Source: Methanoculleus sp. UBA303 (lineage in GTDB: Archaea; Halobacteriota; Methanomicrobia; Methanomicrobiales; Methanoculleaceae). From it: a stretch of DNA of 50,504 bases. Location: NCBI GenBank assembly GCA_002501655.1, contig DANY01000022.1, forward strand, positions 1-50,504, read 5' to 3'. The translations under genes were made by a program, and so were the position numbers. This document shows, in pieces, positions 24,800-33,741 of this stretch. The notes beneath the pieces are model-generated. The model worked only from the letters and a program-made list of their open reading frames with translations. It had not been told where the DNA came from and did no database searches. Numbering within the stretch: the stretch's first letter is position 1; each line of letters opens with the position of its first letter.

Positions 24800-25792
24800 A
24801 TGAGCTCCAGACCATTTCACCCGCCGGGAACGCTCCCCATCGTTGCTGAGAGATCGTTTTTCATCAATAAAACCGGCCAGGATCGGCCGCTGGAGGAGTA
24901 CGTGCCGGCCGAGATCCTTGAGGTAGCGGAGAGCGAGGGACAGCGTGCCATCCCGAAGATAGCAAAGAACCTCTCGCTGATGAAAGAGATTGAAGCGATA
25001 TCCGGCAATCTTCCGACACATCACCGTTTCATAAACGGAGATAGCCGCAATCTCGCGTTTCTCCCTGATGAGAGCGTCCACCTGGTCGTGACGTCGCCTC
25101 CCTACTGGACCCTGAAAAAATACCCCGAGAAGGACGAACAGCTCGGGCAGATTGAGGACTACGAGATCTTCCTGGAAGAACTCGACAGGGTCTGGAGGCA
25201 CATCTACAGGGTTCTTGTCCCCGGGGGCCGCCTGGTCGTCGTTGTCGGTGATGTCTGCCTGCCCCGGCGTGAGGCCGGGCGTCATGTTGTCATGCCTCTC
25301 CACGCCAGCATTCAGGAGCACTGCCGGAAGATTGGATTTGATAACCTGGCGCCGATCATCTGGTACAAGATCGCCAACGCCTGCTTTGAGGCAGATTCGC
25401 CGGGGTCGTTCCTGGGCAAACCTTACGAACCCAACGGGATCGTCAAGAACGATATCGAGTACATCCTCTTCCAGAGAAAATCCGGCGGTTACCGGAAACC
25501 CACGCTTGAAGCACGGTTGCTCTCGGTCATATCGGAGGAGAACCAGAAGGCGTGGTTCCGCCAGGTCTGGGACCTTAAGGGAGCATCGACAAAAGAGCAC
25601 CCTGCACCTTATCCCCTGGATCTGGCCGAGAGACTTGTGCGGATGTTCTCCTTCGTGGGCGACACCGTCCTCGACCCCTTCGGCGGCACGGGAACGACCG
25701 CCCTCGCTGCTGCGCGGTGGGGCAGAAACAGCATCAGCGTCGAGATTGAAGAAAAATATTTCCTCATGGAGGTTGAACGGTTTACGAAATAG
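24800..25792 (+). CDS. DNA methyltransferase, probably N4-cytosine type
   Basis: A 330-residue site-specific DNA methyltransferase. The catalytic motif TSPPYW (98-103) comes first and the S-adenosylmethionine motif DPFGGTGTTALAA near the C terminus, the beta-class order. SPPY rather than DPPY favours cytosine-N4 methylation. The first ~70 residues before the core are an extension of unknown role. I use the ATG at 24800; a GTG at 24758 is also in frame. No restriction enzyme or specificity gene adjoins it, so it looks like an orphan or a remnant of a restriction system. Confidence 0.88.
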   Translation: MSSRPFHPPGTLPIVAERSFFINKTGQDRPLEEYVPAEILEVAESEGQRAIPKIAKNLSLMKEIEAISGNLPTHHRFINGDSRNLAFLPDESVHLVVTSPPYWTLKKYPEKDEQLGQIEDYEIFLEELDRVWRHIYRVLVPGGRLVVVVGDVCLPRREAGRHVVMPLHASIQEHCRKIGFDNLAPIIWYKIANACFEADSPGSFLGKPYEPNGIVKNDIEYILFQRKSGGYRKPTLEARLLSVISEENQKAWFRQVWDLKGASTKEHPAPYPLDLAERLVRMFSFVGDTVLDPFGGTGTTALAAARWGRNSISVEIEEKYFLMEVERFTK

Positions 25793-25806
25793 CGTAACCC
25801 CGGCCC

Positions 25807-25830
25807 TGACCCATCGTCAGCGGTGGGTCA
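25807..25830. terminator. inverted repeat after the methyltransferase gene
   Basis: TGACCCA (25807-25813) and TGGGTCA (25824-25830) are exact arms around a 10-nt loop, 14 bp after the methyltransferase stop. This is a plausible transcript-end stem, though no T-run follows. Confidence 0.4.
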
Positions 25831-25964
25831 ATCGCGATGATGTCGCCCGTCCGGATCCTGACGTGGAAGAGGCACGCGCGAGAGTTTGGAAAGCCGCTCC
25901 GACCGGGAAAAAACCACATGATGCCCGCGGGGCCACAGGCATACCGGATGAAAATATCGGGGGT

Positions 25965-25982
25965 CATTTTCATACGAAAATG
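25965..25982. terminator. hairpin at the end of the site-2 protease gene
   Basis: CATTTTC, ATAC, GAAAATG forms a perfect 7-bp stem just downstream of the minus-strand protease stop. With the repeat at 25807-25830 it brackets the ~200-bp gap between two convergent genes, where I see no convincing gene. Confidence 0.4.
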
Positions 25983-25993
25983 GGTAGGGTAGT

Positions 25994-27325
25994 TCACCCC
26001 ATCGTCAGCACAAACCGCACCGCCGCGACGATCATCGGCATCGTGATGAGGAGGATCAGCATCACCGTGACAAACCCGCTGATCGAGGCGACGACTCGCG
26101 GCGCGTACCGGGACCAGCCCCGCCGCTCAAAGAACCGCTCCACCCCTTCCTTCATTATGTAGCCGCCGTCGAGCGGGACGATCGGTATAGCGTTGAACAT
26201 ACCGACCAGCAGGTTGAACCACCCTGTCCAGAAGAAGAGGTGGATTGTGCCCCAGAAGAAGGGGAACGGCTCCTTCCAGGCTATCTGTTCAGGGGTGTCT
26301 GCGAGCAGGATCGCGAGCTGCTGGGTGTTGCCCTGGATGAAGGCATCGATCGGCGCTATCGTCAGGTAGAGAGGGGCAAGCAGCCCGAGATCCGCGACGT
26401 TTTCGATATGCTCTTTCACCGCAGGTGCGTTGTAGTAGTAGACCCCCATGAAGCCGGAGTCCCGGTCACTGCTGAGCGCCTCCGGCCATTCGGCCAGGGT
26501 GAGCGTATATGTCTGCTCGATCCCGTCCTTCTCGGCCGTCAGCGTGACCGTCTCCCCCGGCCGCGTCCCGTCCATGGCCGCCGATACATCTTCCTGGCTC
26601 GCCACCGGGACACCGTTGATTCCCGTGATGACCGAATAGCCCTGAAGCCCCGCGTCAGCCGCCGGGAAATCCTGGTAGACCCCCTGGACGAGCGGTACCG
26701 CAAGGGGCGTCGCCATCCCCACGAGAAGGAACATCACGACGAAGCAGGCGAGGCCGATGACGATGTTGTTCGTGATCCCGGCGCCGAACATCCGTATCTT
26801 GGGCATCCCCTTCGCCGCTTCCACGTCTTCCTCGTCGGGCTCGACGAACGCCCCTATCGGGATGACGGCGATGAGGAGGCCCATGCTCCGCACCCGCATA
26901 TCCTCGACCCGGGCGAGGATCGCGTGGCCGAACTCGTGGACGACGATGGTGAGCAGGAGGCCGATGATGACGGACGCGGTGATCGGTATCGCCTGGTTGA
27001 CCCCCGGTATGGCGAGGAGGTTTCTCGGGTCGTAGATCCCGGTCGGTTCAGGGGTATGCACCAGGAGCTGGGGGACCGCGAGGAGCAGGGCAAGCGTCAT
27101 GAAGGCCGAGACCACCACGACCATGATGACCCCGAGCGTCGCGTAGGTCCGGAGCAGGGTCCGGAACTTCTGGAACCAGTCGAAGAAACCGACCCGTTCG
27201 GTCTTGATCGCCATGATGGGGCCGAAGAACATGATGTGATCGCGAAACAGCCCCCGGTCGCGGATGTAGAAGGCTATCAAGGCATAGGCCGCGACGAGAA
27301 GGAGGAGTATCTGGAGCCAGGTCAT
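25994..27325 (-). CDS. site-2 protease (M50) family membrane metalloprotease
   Basis: A 443-residue intramembrane zinc protease. It has the HEFGH zinc motif (about 130-134) within a membrane helix, a PDZ domain in the loop (about 215-290, GLQGYSVITGINGVPVAS), and the third ligand motif NAIPIVPLDGG near residue 388. M50 proteases cut membrane-bound anti-sigma factors or similar proteins; the archaeal substrate is unknown. The ATG at 27325 directly follows an in-frame GTG (27328), and either may be used. Confidence 0.93.
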   Translation of the reverse strand: MTWLQILLLLVAAYALIAFYIRDRGLFRDHIMFFGPIMAIKTERVGFFDWFQKFRTLLRTYATLGVIMVVVVSAFMTLALLLAVPQLLVHTPEPTGIYDPRNLLAIPGVNQAIPITASVIIGLLLTIVVHEFGHAILARVEDMRVRSMGLLIAVIPIGAFVEPDEEDVEAAKGMPKIRMFGAGITNNIVIGLACFVVMFLLVGMATPLAVPLVQGVYQDFPAADAGLQGYSVITGINGVPVASQEDVSAAMDGTRPGETVTLTAEKDGIEQTYTLTLAEWPEALSSDRDSGFMGVYYYNAPAVKEHIENVADLGLLAPLYLTIAPIDAFIQGNTQQLAILLADTPEQIAWKEPFPFFWGTIHLFFWTGWFNLLVGMFNAIPIVPLDGGYIMKEGVERFFERRGWSRYAPRVVASISGFVTVMLILLITMPMIVAAVRFVLTMG

Positions 27326-27365
27326 CACTCACGGTTAGCGCGCGGGAAGCATAAATTCTTCCGGG

Positions 27366-27995
27366 TTATGAAAAATCCCGCATCGTCGTCTGGTAGAGGT
27401 TCGCGACCGTCTTCCAGCTCCGGCGGGCGCAGGGCGGCGGGTTCCCATACTCCCGGATGTAGCCCCGGAGAAACTCGATCGTCACCGGATCGGAGGGGTA
27501 GCCGCTCCCGACCTTCCCATACTGTTCCCCGATCTCCCGGATAGCCCTGTCCCGGGTGACTTTCGCGATGACGCTCGCCGCGCCGACGATCTTGTGCCGG
27601 GCGTCCGCCCGGTGCTCAGCGACGATTGCGCAGGGGAAGTCGAGGTGAGCCGCGACCGTCCGGCCATAGCGCTCGGCGTTCACGTCGCAGGCGTCCACGT
27701 AGGCATACTCCGGTCGGAGCCCCGTGAGCGCCTCAGCGTGGAGTTCGGCCACGCACTCGTTCATACTCATCCTGCTCCGTGCATCATCGATCCCGGCGGC
27801 GTCGATGGTGACGATAGCGATCGAGAAGTCGCGAAAGAGGATCTCATAGAGCGCCTCGCGCTGCTTCGGCCGGAGGACCTTCGAGTCCCGGATGGGGAGG
27901 GCCGCAAGGTCCTCAGTCGCCCGGCACCCGACAGCGGCAACCACCATCGGACCGAGGACCGAACCCTTCCCCGCTTCATCCACCCCGCAGATCAC
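27366..27995 (-). CDS. rnhB: ribonuclease HII
   Basis: RNase HII cuts the RNA strand of RNA-DNA hybrids and removes misincorporated ribonucleotides. The 209-residue protein has the N-terminal ICGVDEAGKGSVLGPMVVA with the first Asp/Glu pair, DSKVL, and YVDACDV with the third acidic residue. Family similarity begins right at GTG 27995, which I take as start; a TTG at 28016 is in frame. AAATAC near 28018-28024 lies at leaderless spacing from this GTG. It is divergent from the TrkA-type gene with a ~55-bp gap. Confidence 0.93.
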   Translation of the reverse strand: MICGVDEAGKGSVLGPMVVAAVGCRATEDLAALPIRDSKVLRPKQREALYEILFRDFSIAIVTIDAAGIDDARSRMSMNECVAELHAEALTGLRPEYAYVDACDVNAERYGRTVAAHLDFPCAIVAEHRADARHKIVGAASVIAKVTRDRAIREIGEQYGKVGSGYPSDPVTIEFLRGYIREYGNPPPCARRSWKTVANLYQTTMRDFS

Positions 27996-28050
27996 ACCTT
28001 TCTGGTTTATTCGCAAGGTATTTCAATGGCGACGGTTGAATCCAGATGGA

Positions 28051-28716
28051 ATGTACACCATCATCGTTGGCCTGGGCGGAATCGGCCGGAACCTGACTGC
28101 GATAGCCGTGAACGCCGGTGATTCCGTGGTGGTGATCGACCAGGACGAGGCGCGTGCGAGCGACATCCTGGAGCACTACGACGTTCTCGCCATATCCGGG
28201 AACGCGACCGATAAATCGGTGCTGCAGGACGCCGGGATCGATCGGGCCGACGCCCTGGTCGCTACCACGAGCGACGACGCCGTAAACCTGATGACCTGCT
28301 GGCTCGCGAAACGCTACAACGTGAGGAACGTCGTCTCGATCGTCAATCAGAAGGAGCACTCAGACCTCTTCAATGAAGTCGGAGTGAAGATCAGCGAGAA
28401 CCCCGACGAACTGGTGGCGACCCGGCTCTATTACTGGGCGAAGAGCCCAAACCTCCAGCAGGTCGCCTCGATACCCGGCGGCACCATCTTCGAGATCATC
28501 GCTGAAGAAGGCGCGCCCATCGTCGACCACGAGATCCGGGACCTTGAGGTCCGGGACTTCGTCTTCATCGCCATCCGGCGTGCTGGGGGAGATCTCATCA
28601 TACCGAGCGGCACCGTCCGTATCCGACCCGGGGACATCATCACGGTCTTTACAAAAAAGGAAGCGGAAGGGGAGACGATAAAGACTCTCAGCAGACAGTT
28701 GAAACGGTCAGGCTAG
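28051..28716 (+). CDS. TrkA family potassium-uptake regulatory protein
   Basis: A 221-residue cytosolic protein with a TrkA-N (RCK) NAD-binding domain ([20 protein letters not shown], then [11 protein letters not shown]; residues about 1-130) and a TrkA-C domain (about 135-215, ending [13 protein letters not shown]). It gates a membrane potassium channel or transporter in response to nucleotides. No Trk/Ktr membrane subunit is encoded next to it. The last 9 bp overlap the convergent reductase gene. Confidence 0.92.
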   Translation: MYTIIVGLGGIGRNLTAIAVNAGDSVVVIDQDEARASDILEHYDVLAISGNATDKSVLQDAGIDRADALVATTSDDAVNLMTCWLAKRYNVRNVVSIVNQKEHSDLFNEVGVKISENPDELVATRLYYWAKSPNLQQVASIPGGTIFEIIAEEGAPIVDHEIRDLEVRDFVFIAIRRAGGDLIIPSGTVRIRPGDIITVFTKKEAEGETIKTLSRQLKRSG

Positions 28717-29904
28717 AGCGTCTTTGAGCGCTTTAAGCTCGAAGAGCATCTTTGGGTTCCGCTTGATCAGTTCCCTGATGAGTGCCGAGACCGAGAACTC
28801 CTTGAGGCTGATGTTAGCGATCGAGTCTGCGAGGGTGTTGAGTTTCGCATCGTCAAGGGTGATGAAATACTCCTTGACCTTGTAGTTCCGCTCGAGGAAC
28901 GCGCCCATCCGGGATGCCCGCCACTCTGTATCGTAGGGCATCAGCGCCTTCTTCGAGCAGTTGCCTGCCGATATGCACCCGGAGGCCACCCGCGCGGCGA
29001 GCCGGCCGGTGAACATGGCGTTTCCTATCCCGCCGCCGGTGAGGGGGTCGACGACCCTCGCCGCGTCCCCGATGACCATGAGGCCGTCGGCGACCGTGCA
29101 CGGGAGCGGCCGACAGACCGGGACGCCGCCTGCGATCGCCTCGATCGTCTTGCCGTTCGGGAAGTTCTTCGCGACGAACCGGTCCAGGTAGTCCTTCGCC
29201 CGAGCACCGTCCCGGCTCTTCCGGCCGGAGATGCCGATCCCGACGTTCGCCGTCCGTTCGCCCTTCGGGAAGACCCAGAGGTAGCCTTCTGGTGCGATGT
29301 CGTTACCGAGGTAGAAGTCCGTGGAGCCTGCGTCGATATCGATGTCGGTGAGCAGGTACTGGGCGCAGCTCATCATCTCCCGGAGGGGTACGGTGGTGTC
29401 GAGCCCGGCCCAGCGGGCGAATTGCGCTTCCGTGCCGTCGGCGGCGAGGACCACGTCGGCCCGGATCTCGGCCGGCGTCCCGACCGAGAGCACCTTCGCG
29501 CCCCGGACCGCTCCGTTCTCCATGATCGGCGCGGTCGCCCGGGTCTTGACGATCACGTCCGCTCCGGCCTCGGCGGCCTGCCAGACGAGTTCCCGGTCAA
29601 AGATTTTCCGGTCAAGGACATAGCCGACCTCGTTTCCCGCCCTATCCTGTTCGAGACTGACGGTGGTGCCGTTCGGGGCGATGAGCCGGGCACGCTCGAT
29701 CTCCGCGGATATCCAGCGGGGATCGGGCTTGATGAACTGTTTTAAGAGTTCTTTGCCGACCCCCTCCGCGCACCGGACCGGTGTGCCGATGGCGGGGCGC
29801 TTCTCGATGATACAGACCGAGTTCCCCGCCTCGGCTGCTGTTTTTGCCGCAAGAGCGCCAGCAGGTCCGCCCCCGATGACGAGCATGTCGTAGTTACTCT
29901 TCAT
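28708..29904 (-). CDS. geranylgeranyl reductase family FAD protein
   Basis: A 398-residue flavoprotein of the archaeal geranylgeranyl reductase family, which saturates the isoprenoid chains of membrane lipids. Seen: the FAD-binding [20 protein letters not shown] at the N terminus, the family motif PVRCAEGVG, and [18 protein letters not shown]. The ATG at 29904 follows from the FAD motif; the frame extends upstream within the ferredoxin gene as a shadow. It overlaps that ferredoxin gene by 11 bp, and ferredoxin is the expected electron donor, as in known reductase-ferredoxin pairs of Methanosarcina. Confidence 0.93.
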   Translation of the reverse strand: MKSNYDMLVIGGGPAGALAAKTAAEAGNSVCIIEKRPAIGTPVRCAEGVGKELLKQFIKPDPRWISAEIERARLIAPNGTTVSLEQDRAGNEVGYVLDRKIFDRELVWQAAEAGADVIVKTRATAPIMENGAVRGAKVLSVGTPAEIRADVVLAADGTEAQFARWAGLDTTVPLREMMSCAQYLLTDIDIDAGSTDFYLGNDIAPEGYLWVFPKGERTANVGIGISGRKSRDGARAKDYLDRFVAKNFPNGKTIEAIAGGVPVCRPLPCTVADGLMVIGDAARVVDPLTGGGIGNAMFTGRLAARVASGCISAGNCSKKALMPYDTEWRASRMGAFLERNYKVKEYFITLDDAKLNTLADSIANISLKEFSVSALIRELIKRNPKMLFELKALKDALA

Positions 29905-30079
29905 GGACGACCTCCAGTGCTCCGAGCGGGCATGCCCGTGCGCAGATGCCACAGGCGATGCACTCCCGCTCAAGGCTGAGATAGGCGTCGATCAGCTCGA
30001 GCGCATCCTCTGGGCAGACTGCGACGCAGGTGCCGCAGTATCCACACTTGTCTCGGTTTATCCTGAGCATTGTACTCAT
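29894..30079 (-). CDS. 2[4Fe-4S] ferredoxin, likely donor to geranylgeranyl reductase
   Basis: A 61-residue bacterial-type ferredoxin with two full cluster motifs, [12 protein letters not shown] and [12 protein letters not shown]. The start is ATG at 30079, with an in-frame ATG at 30070. The TATA-like TCATAAAAGT (30101-30110, minus strand) is centred ~26 nt before the first ATG and no ribosome site is present, so the message is probably leaderless. It is the first gene of the ferredoxin-reductase operon. Confidence 0.95.
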   Translation of the reverse strand: MSTMLRINRDKCGYCGTCVAVCPEDALELIDAYLSLERECIACGICARACPLGALEVVHEE

Positions 30080-30100
30080 GTTGTTGTTGGTCTCGCAAAT

Positions 30101-30110
30101 ACTTTTATGA
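30101..30110 (-). promoter_or_regulatory. TATA box of the ferredoxin operon
   Basis: Read on the minus strand this is TCATAAAAGT, spaced to start transcription at or near the ATG at 30079. Confidence 0.5.
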
Positions 30111-30123
30111 TCCTCGCTTCCGG

Positions 30124-30158
30124 CGATACCCCGGAATCTCTGCCCGATGGGGGTATCG
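30124..30158. promoter_or_regulatory. long perfect inverted repeat between divergent promoters
   Basis: CGATACCCC (30124-30132) and GGGGTATCG (30150-30158) are exact 9-bp arms around a 17-nt centre. They lie between the ferredoxin TATA box (30101-30110) and the cbiT TATA box (30213-30220), upstream of both starts. It is therefore not part of either expected mRNA and more likely a protein-binding site than a riboswitch. Confidence 0.5.
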
Positions 30159-30210
30159 GTGGACTGTCATCCCCTGCCCCGGGGCCCCGGGCGGCGGAGT
30201 TGTTCACTGG

Positions 30211-30223
30211 CCTATTTAATAGG
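30211..30223 (+). promoter_or_regulatory. palindromic TATA element of the cbi operon
   Basis: CCTATT-T-AATAGG is an exact 6-bp-arm inverted repeat that contains the TTTAATA TATA box of the cobalamin operon. Transcription would begin near 30243, leaving a ~16-nt leader before the cbiT ATG (30259). A regulator bound here would block TBP directly. Confidence 0.55.
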
Positions 30224-30258
30224 AGTTAGCACAAATTTATCTGGGAAATGGGGATGCT

Positions 30259-30789
30259 ATGGGACTGAAGGGTGGACCTACGCAGGACGAAGTCATGGCG
30301 GTCTCGCTCGCGAAACTCGGTATCCGCCCGGGTGACCGGGTGGCCGATGTCGGGTGCGGGACCGGAAAGGTCGCCATCGCCGCGTCAAAGGTGGCAGAAC
30401 GGGTCTACGCGATCGATCAACGGCCGGAGGCGGTCACCTATGCCCGGCAGGAGGCGGCCGTCGCCGGTGCCGGTAACATCGAGTTCTTCGAGGGCGACGC
30501 GGTGGATGTGCTCCCGGGCATCGGTCGGCTCGACGCCGCCTTTGTTGGGGGGTCCCGCCGCCTGCCGGAGATCCTCGACCTCCTCGCCGCGAACGTGCAG
30601 GGGAGGATCGTCGTGAACGCGGTCATGGTCGGGACACTCTCTGAGGCGATAACGAGCATGCAGCGCCTCGGGATCTTCATCGAGGCCGTCCACCTGCAGG
30701 TCTCCCGGTCCGCCGGTATCGCCGGCGGGATGATGTTCAAGCCTGTAAACCCTGTCTACATCATCGTCGGGGGTGCCGGATGCTCGTAG
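30259..30789 (+). CDS. cbiT: cobalt-precorrin-6B (C15)-methyltransferase, decarboxylating
   Basis: CbiT methylates C15 and decarboxylates the acetate side chain at C12 of the corrin precursor. The 176-residue protein has the small Rossmann methyltransferase fold: N-terminal GGPTQDEVMAVSLAKL, the SAM motif VADVGCGTGKVAIAAS, and EFFEGDAVDVLP. It opens the anaerobic cobalamin operon and overlaps cbiL by 10 bp. Confidence 0.93.
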   Translation: MGLKGGPTQDEVMAVSLAKLGIRPGDRVADVGCGTGKVAIAASKVAERVYAIDQRPEAVTYARQEAAVAGAGNIEFFEGDAVDVLPGIGRLDAAFVGGSRRLPEILDLLAANVQGRIVVNAVMVGTLSEAITSMQRLGIFIEAVHLQVSRSAGIAGGMMFKPVNPVYIIVGGAGCS

Positions 30790-31397
30790 GCGTGGGGCTC
30801 GGCCCCGGCGACCCGGAACTCCTGACGCTCCGGGCAGTCCGCCTCCTCCGCGAGGCGGCGGCGGTCTTTGTCCCTGGAAACCTTGCCTATGAACTGGTGC
30901 GGCCCTACCGTCCTGACGCGGCCGTCCTCAACTTCCCGATGACGAGCGACGAGGGCTACATCCGGGAGTGTCTCGAAGAGAATGCTGACCGGATCGCCCC
31001 CCGGGCCAGGGATGGCCTTGTGGTCTTCGGGATCATCGGGGATCCGAACTTCTACTCGACCTTCTCCCGTCTCTGCGATGTGATCGCCGGGCGCTACCCG
31101 GAGGTCTCGTTTGCGACAGCGCCCGGGATCAGCTCCATCACCGCGTTCGCCTCCGTGGCGAACGTCCCGGTGGCCGGCGGGTTTCTGGTCTCGGACGGGA
31201 ACGGTCCCGAGTCCCGGATCTTCATGAAGGTCCGGAGGCCTGCGGCGCTCGCTGCTGACCTGAAGGGGAAGGGCTACTCGGAGTTCGTCCTTGTCGAGCG
31301 GATGTACCTGCCAGAACAGCGGGTCTACCGGGGAGACGACATCCCCGAGGAGAGCGACTACTTCTCGATTCTCTTTGCGAGGCGGTCGGATGCATAA
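30780..31397 (+). CDS. cbiL: cobalt-factor II C20-methyltransferase
   Basis: CbiL uses S-adenosylmethionine to methylate C20 of the cobalt tetrapyrrole, an early corrin step. The 205-residue protein has the tetrapyrrole-methylase start LVGVGLGPGDPELLTLRAVR, FGIIGDPNFYSTFSRL, and the PGISSITAFASVANVPVA stretch typical of CbiL/CobI. It overlaps cbiT and cbiF by 10 and 8 bp. Confidence 0.92.
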   Translation: MLVGVGLGPGDPELLTLRAVRLLREAAAVFVPGNLAYELVRPYRPDAAVLNFPMTSDEGYIRECLEENADRIAPRARDGLVVFGIIGDPNFYSTFSRLCDVIAGRYPEVSFATAPGISSITAFASVANVPVAGGFLVSDGNGPESRIFMKVRRPAALAADLKGKGYSEFVLVERMYLPEQRVYRGDDIPEESDYFSILFARRSDA

Positions 31398-32106
31398 GGT
31401 CTACATCGTGGGTGCCGGTCCGGGGGCGCCTGACCTCATCACCGTCCGGGGGATGGATCTCCTCCGGCGGGCGGATGTTCTCATCTACGCGGGTTCGCTC
31501 GTGAACCCGGTGCTTGTTGCGGAGTCCGGTGCCGGGCTGAAACTCGACAGCTGGGGAATGGCACTTCCGGAGATCGTCGGCACTATCGAGGAGCATGTCC
31601 GGGCTGGAAAACTCGTCGTCCGACTCCATTCGGGCGACCCGGCGCTCTATGGGGCTATCGTCGAGCAGATGGCGGAACTCCGCCAGCGCGGGATCGAGGC
31701 TGAGATTGTCCCCGGTGTCTCGTCGCTCTTTGCGGCCGCGGCGGCCCTCGAGACCCAGTTCACGCTCCGCGACGTCTCCGAGAGCCTGATCGTCACCCGT
31801 CCGGCGGGAGCGACGCTTGCGGAGGACCGGATCGCCGAGTTCTCCCGTCTCGGGCAGACGCTGGTGGTCTTCCTCGGGACCGAGCGGATGGAGGCGGTCC
31901 TTGCCCGGGTGGAGTGCCCTTCCGATACCCCGGCGGCGGTCGTCTACCACGCTTCGTGGCCCGACCAGAAGGTCGTCCGGGGAACGGTATCTGATATCGC
32001 GGCCAAGGCCCGGGCGGCCGGGATCGAGCGGACGGCGCTGATCGTCATCGGGAAGGTGGTCGAGGGGGCGATGTCGGGGTTCGGGAGGTCGGTCCTCTAC
32101 TCATGA
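31390..32106 (+). CDS. cbiF: cobalt-precorrin-4 C11-methyltransferase
   Basis: CbiF methylates C11. The 238-residue tetrapyrrole methylase begins at ATG 31390 (MHKVYIVGAGPGAPDLITVR), with LHSGDPALYGAIVEQM and PGVSSLFAAAAALETQ[F/Y], the CbiF/CobM pattern. The frame is open further upstream, but that is out-of-frame cbiL sequence. It overlaps cbiL by 8 bp and cbiG by 4 bp. Confidence 0.94.
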   Translation: MHKVYIVGAGPGAPDLITVRGMDLLRRADVLIYAGSLVNPVLVAESGAGLKLDSWGMALPEIVGTIEEHVRAGKLVVRLHSGDPALYGAIVEQMAELRQRGIEAEIVPGVSSLFAAAAALETQFTLRDVSESLIVTRPAGATLAEDRIAEFSRLGQTLVVFLGTERMEAVLARVECPSDTPAAVVYHASWPDQKVVRGTVSDIAAKARAAGIERTALIVIGKVVEGAMSGFGRSVLYS

Positions 32107-32978
32107 CCGGGAAGACGGCCGTGATAGCGCTCGAGCGGTTCCTTCCTGACGCACATCGGATCGCCGATTCGCTCGGCGCGGATGTTATCTCCTACGGTCC
32201 GGAAGCCTTCCGGGCGGCGTTTACCGGATACCGCCGGATCGTCGCGCTGATGTCGGCCGGGATCGCCGTCCGGGGGATCGCCCCCCTCCTCACCGACAAG
32301 TGGCGGGACCCGGCGGTGGTGGTGGTCGGCCCGGACCTGCGCTACGCCGTCCCGGTCGTCGGCGGGCACCACGGCGGAAACGATCTTGCCCGGGAACTTG
32401 CTCTTCTTGGGATCAAACCGGTTATCACGACCGCGACCGAGACCCGGGGAAAGGAGTCGGTCGAGGGGATAGCCGCCCGGTCGGGATGCGATATCGTGAA
32501 TCGTGACTCCACCCGTGCGGTGAACGCCGCGGTGCTGGACGCCGACGTGCCCCTCTACGCCGTCACCGGCCCCGGGATCGTCGTCGCGGGTCCGGGGGTC
32601 TCCCTCCTCGTCCGGAAGGGAGAGTACGCTGTCGGTGTCGGGTGCCGGAAGGGTGTCCCGGCGGCCGATGTGGCTGCCGCTGTCGGACGGGCGCTCCAGG
32701 AGGTCGGGATCGCCCCTGACGAGGTCCTCGTCTACGCGACGACCGTGAAGAAGCGCGGGGAGGCAGGGCTCCTCCGTGCCGTCGCGGACCTCGGCGGCAA
32801 CCTTGTCTTCCTGGACGACGAAATGTTGAACGCACAGGAGGGCCCTACCCCCTCGCGGGCCGCCCTGATCGGGCTTGCCGGGGTCGCGGAACCCTCGGCC
32901 CTCGCGGCCTCGAAGCGGAAAGAACTGGTGCTTGCCAAGCAGGCCTATGGGAGTGTTACCGTTGCAATCGCGCGATAA
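32103..32978 (+). CDS. cbiG: cobalt-precorrin-5A hydrolase
   Basis: CbiG opens the delta-lactone of cobalt-precorrin-5A and releases the two-carbon fragment (acetaldehyde). The 291-residue protein has the N- and middle-domain motifs VALMSAGIAVRGIAPLL and PVVGGHHGGNDLARELA, and a C-terminal CobE/GbiG domain (VGVGCRKGVPAADVAAAVGR). Overlaps cbiF by 4 bp and cbiH by 32 bp. Confidence 0.93.
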   Translation: MTGKTAVIALERFLPDAHRIADSLGADVISYGPEAFRAAFTGYRRIVALMSAGIAVRGIAPLLTDKWRDPAVVVVGPDLRYAVPVVGGHHGGNDLARELALLGIKPVITTATETRGKESVEGIAARSGCDIVNRDSTRAVNAAVLDADVPLYAVTGPGIVVAGPGVSLLVRKGEYAVGVGCRKGVPAADVAAAVGRALQEVGIAPDEVLVYATTVKKRGEAGLLRAVADLGGNLVFLDDEMLNAQEGPTPSRAALIGLAGVAEPSALAASKRKELVLAKQAYGSVTVAIAR

Positions 32979-33741
32979 TGGAGGAAGACTGTATATCGTC
33001 AGTACCGGCCCCGGCAACCTGCTGCAGATGACGCCCCGGGCATTGAAAGCCCTCGGGGAGGCCGACTGCATCATAGGCAACGGGTTCTATCTTGACCTGG
33101 TCCTGCCGATGCTCGCCGGGAAAGAAGTTATCCGGAGCAGCATGGGCCGGGAGGTCGACCGGGCGACGAAGGCGCTCGCCCTCGCGGAGGACCGCGTCGT
33201 CGCGATGGTGAGCGGCGGCGATGCCGGGGTCTACGGGATGGCGAGCATCGTTCTCGAGGTGGCTGAGCGATCAGCGACGAAGGTCCCTGTCGAGATCATC
33301 CCCGGCATCACGGCCGCGGTCTCGGCGGCGGCGCTCCTCGGCTCGCCGCTCTCAGGCGACTACGTCACGATGAGCCTCTCGGACCTCCTGACGCCCTGGG
33401 AGGAGATCGAGCGGAGGCTCGACCTCGCGTTCCGGATGCGGGTGCCGGTCGTCCTCTACAACCCCCGTTCCCGGGGAAGGCCGCACAACCTGAACGCTGC
33501 TGTCGGGATCGCCCGCCGGCACCTCCCCGACGGAACGCCGGTCGGGGTGGTCAGGAACGCCTACCGGGAGGGTGAGGAGCGGCTGGTAACGACGCTCGGT
33601 GAGTTTGAAGACCACTTCGCCTTCGTGGACATGCACTCGATTGTCCTGGTCGGCGGAGAAGAGACGAGGATCTGGAGGAGTGAGACTGATGAGAGAGGAA
33701 TCATCACGCCCCGGGGATACCACCGGAAATACGTATACTGA
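32947..33741 (+). CDS. cbiH: cobalt-factor III C17-methyltransferase
   Basis: CbiH methylates C17 and drives ring contraction. The 264-residue protein shows LYIVSTGPGNLLQMTPRALK, VAMVSGGDAGVYGMAS, PGITAAVSAAALLGSPLS and VLYNPRSRGRPHNL, all CbiH/CobJ marks. I use ATG 32947, 32 bp inside cbiG; shorter starts at GTG 32953 or TTG 32962 are possible. A GGAGG at 32981 falls inside the coding region and is not a useful ribosome site. Confidence 0.92.
   Translation: MGVLPLQSRDNGGRLYIVSTGPGNLLQMTPRALKALGEADCIIGNGFYLDLVLPMLAGKEVIRSSMGREVDRATKALALAEDRVVAMVSGGDAGVYGMASIVLEVAERSATKVPVEIIPGITAAVSAAALLGSPLSGDYVTMSLSDLLTPWEEIERRLDLAFRMRVPVVLYNPRSRGRPHNLNAAVGIARRHLPDGTPVGVVRNAYREGEERLVTTLGEFEDHFAFVDMHSIVLVGGEETRIWRSETDERGIITPRGYHRKYVY

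Noticed and set aside
25782..25997. 71-codon minus-strand frame in the convergent gap
   Set aside because: No ribosome site, no family match, and it overlaps both flanking genes' ends and two hairpins; left as intergenic.
30124..30158. Possible cobalamin riboswitch before cbiT
   Set aside because: The stem lies upstream of the TATA box and no B12-box-like sequence is seen in the 16-nt leader.
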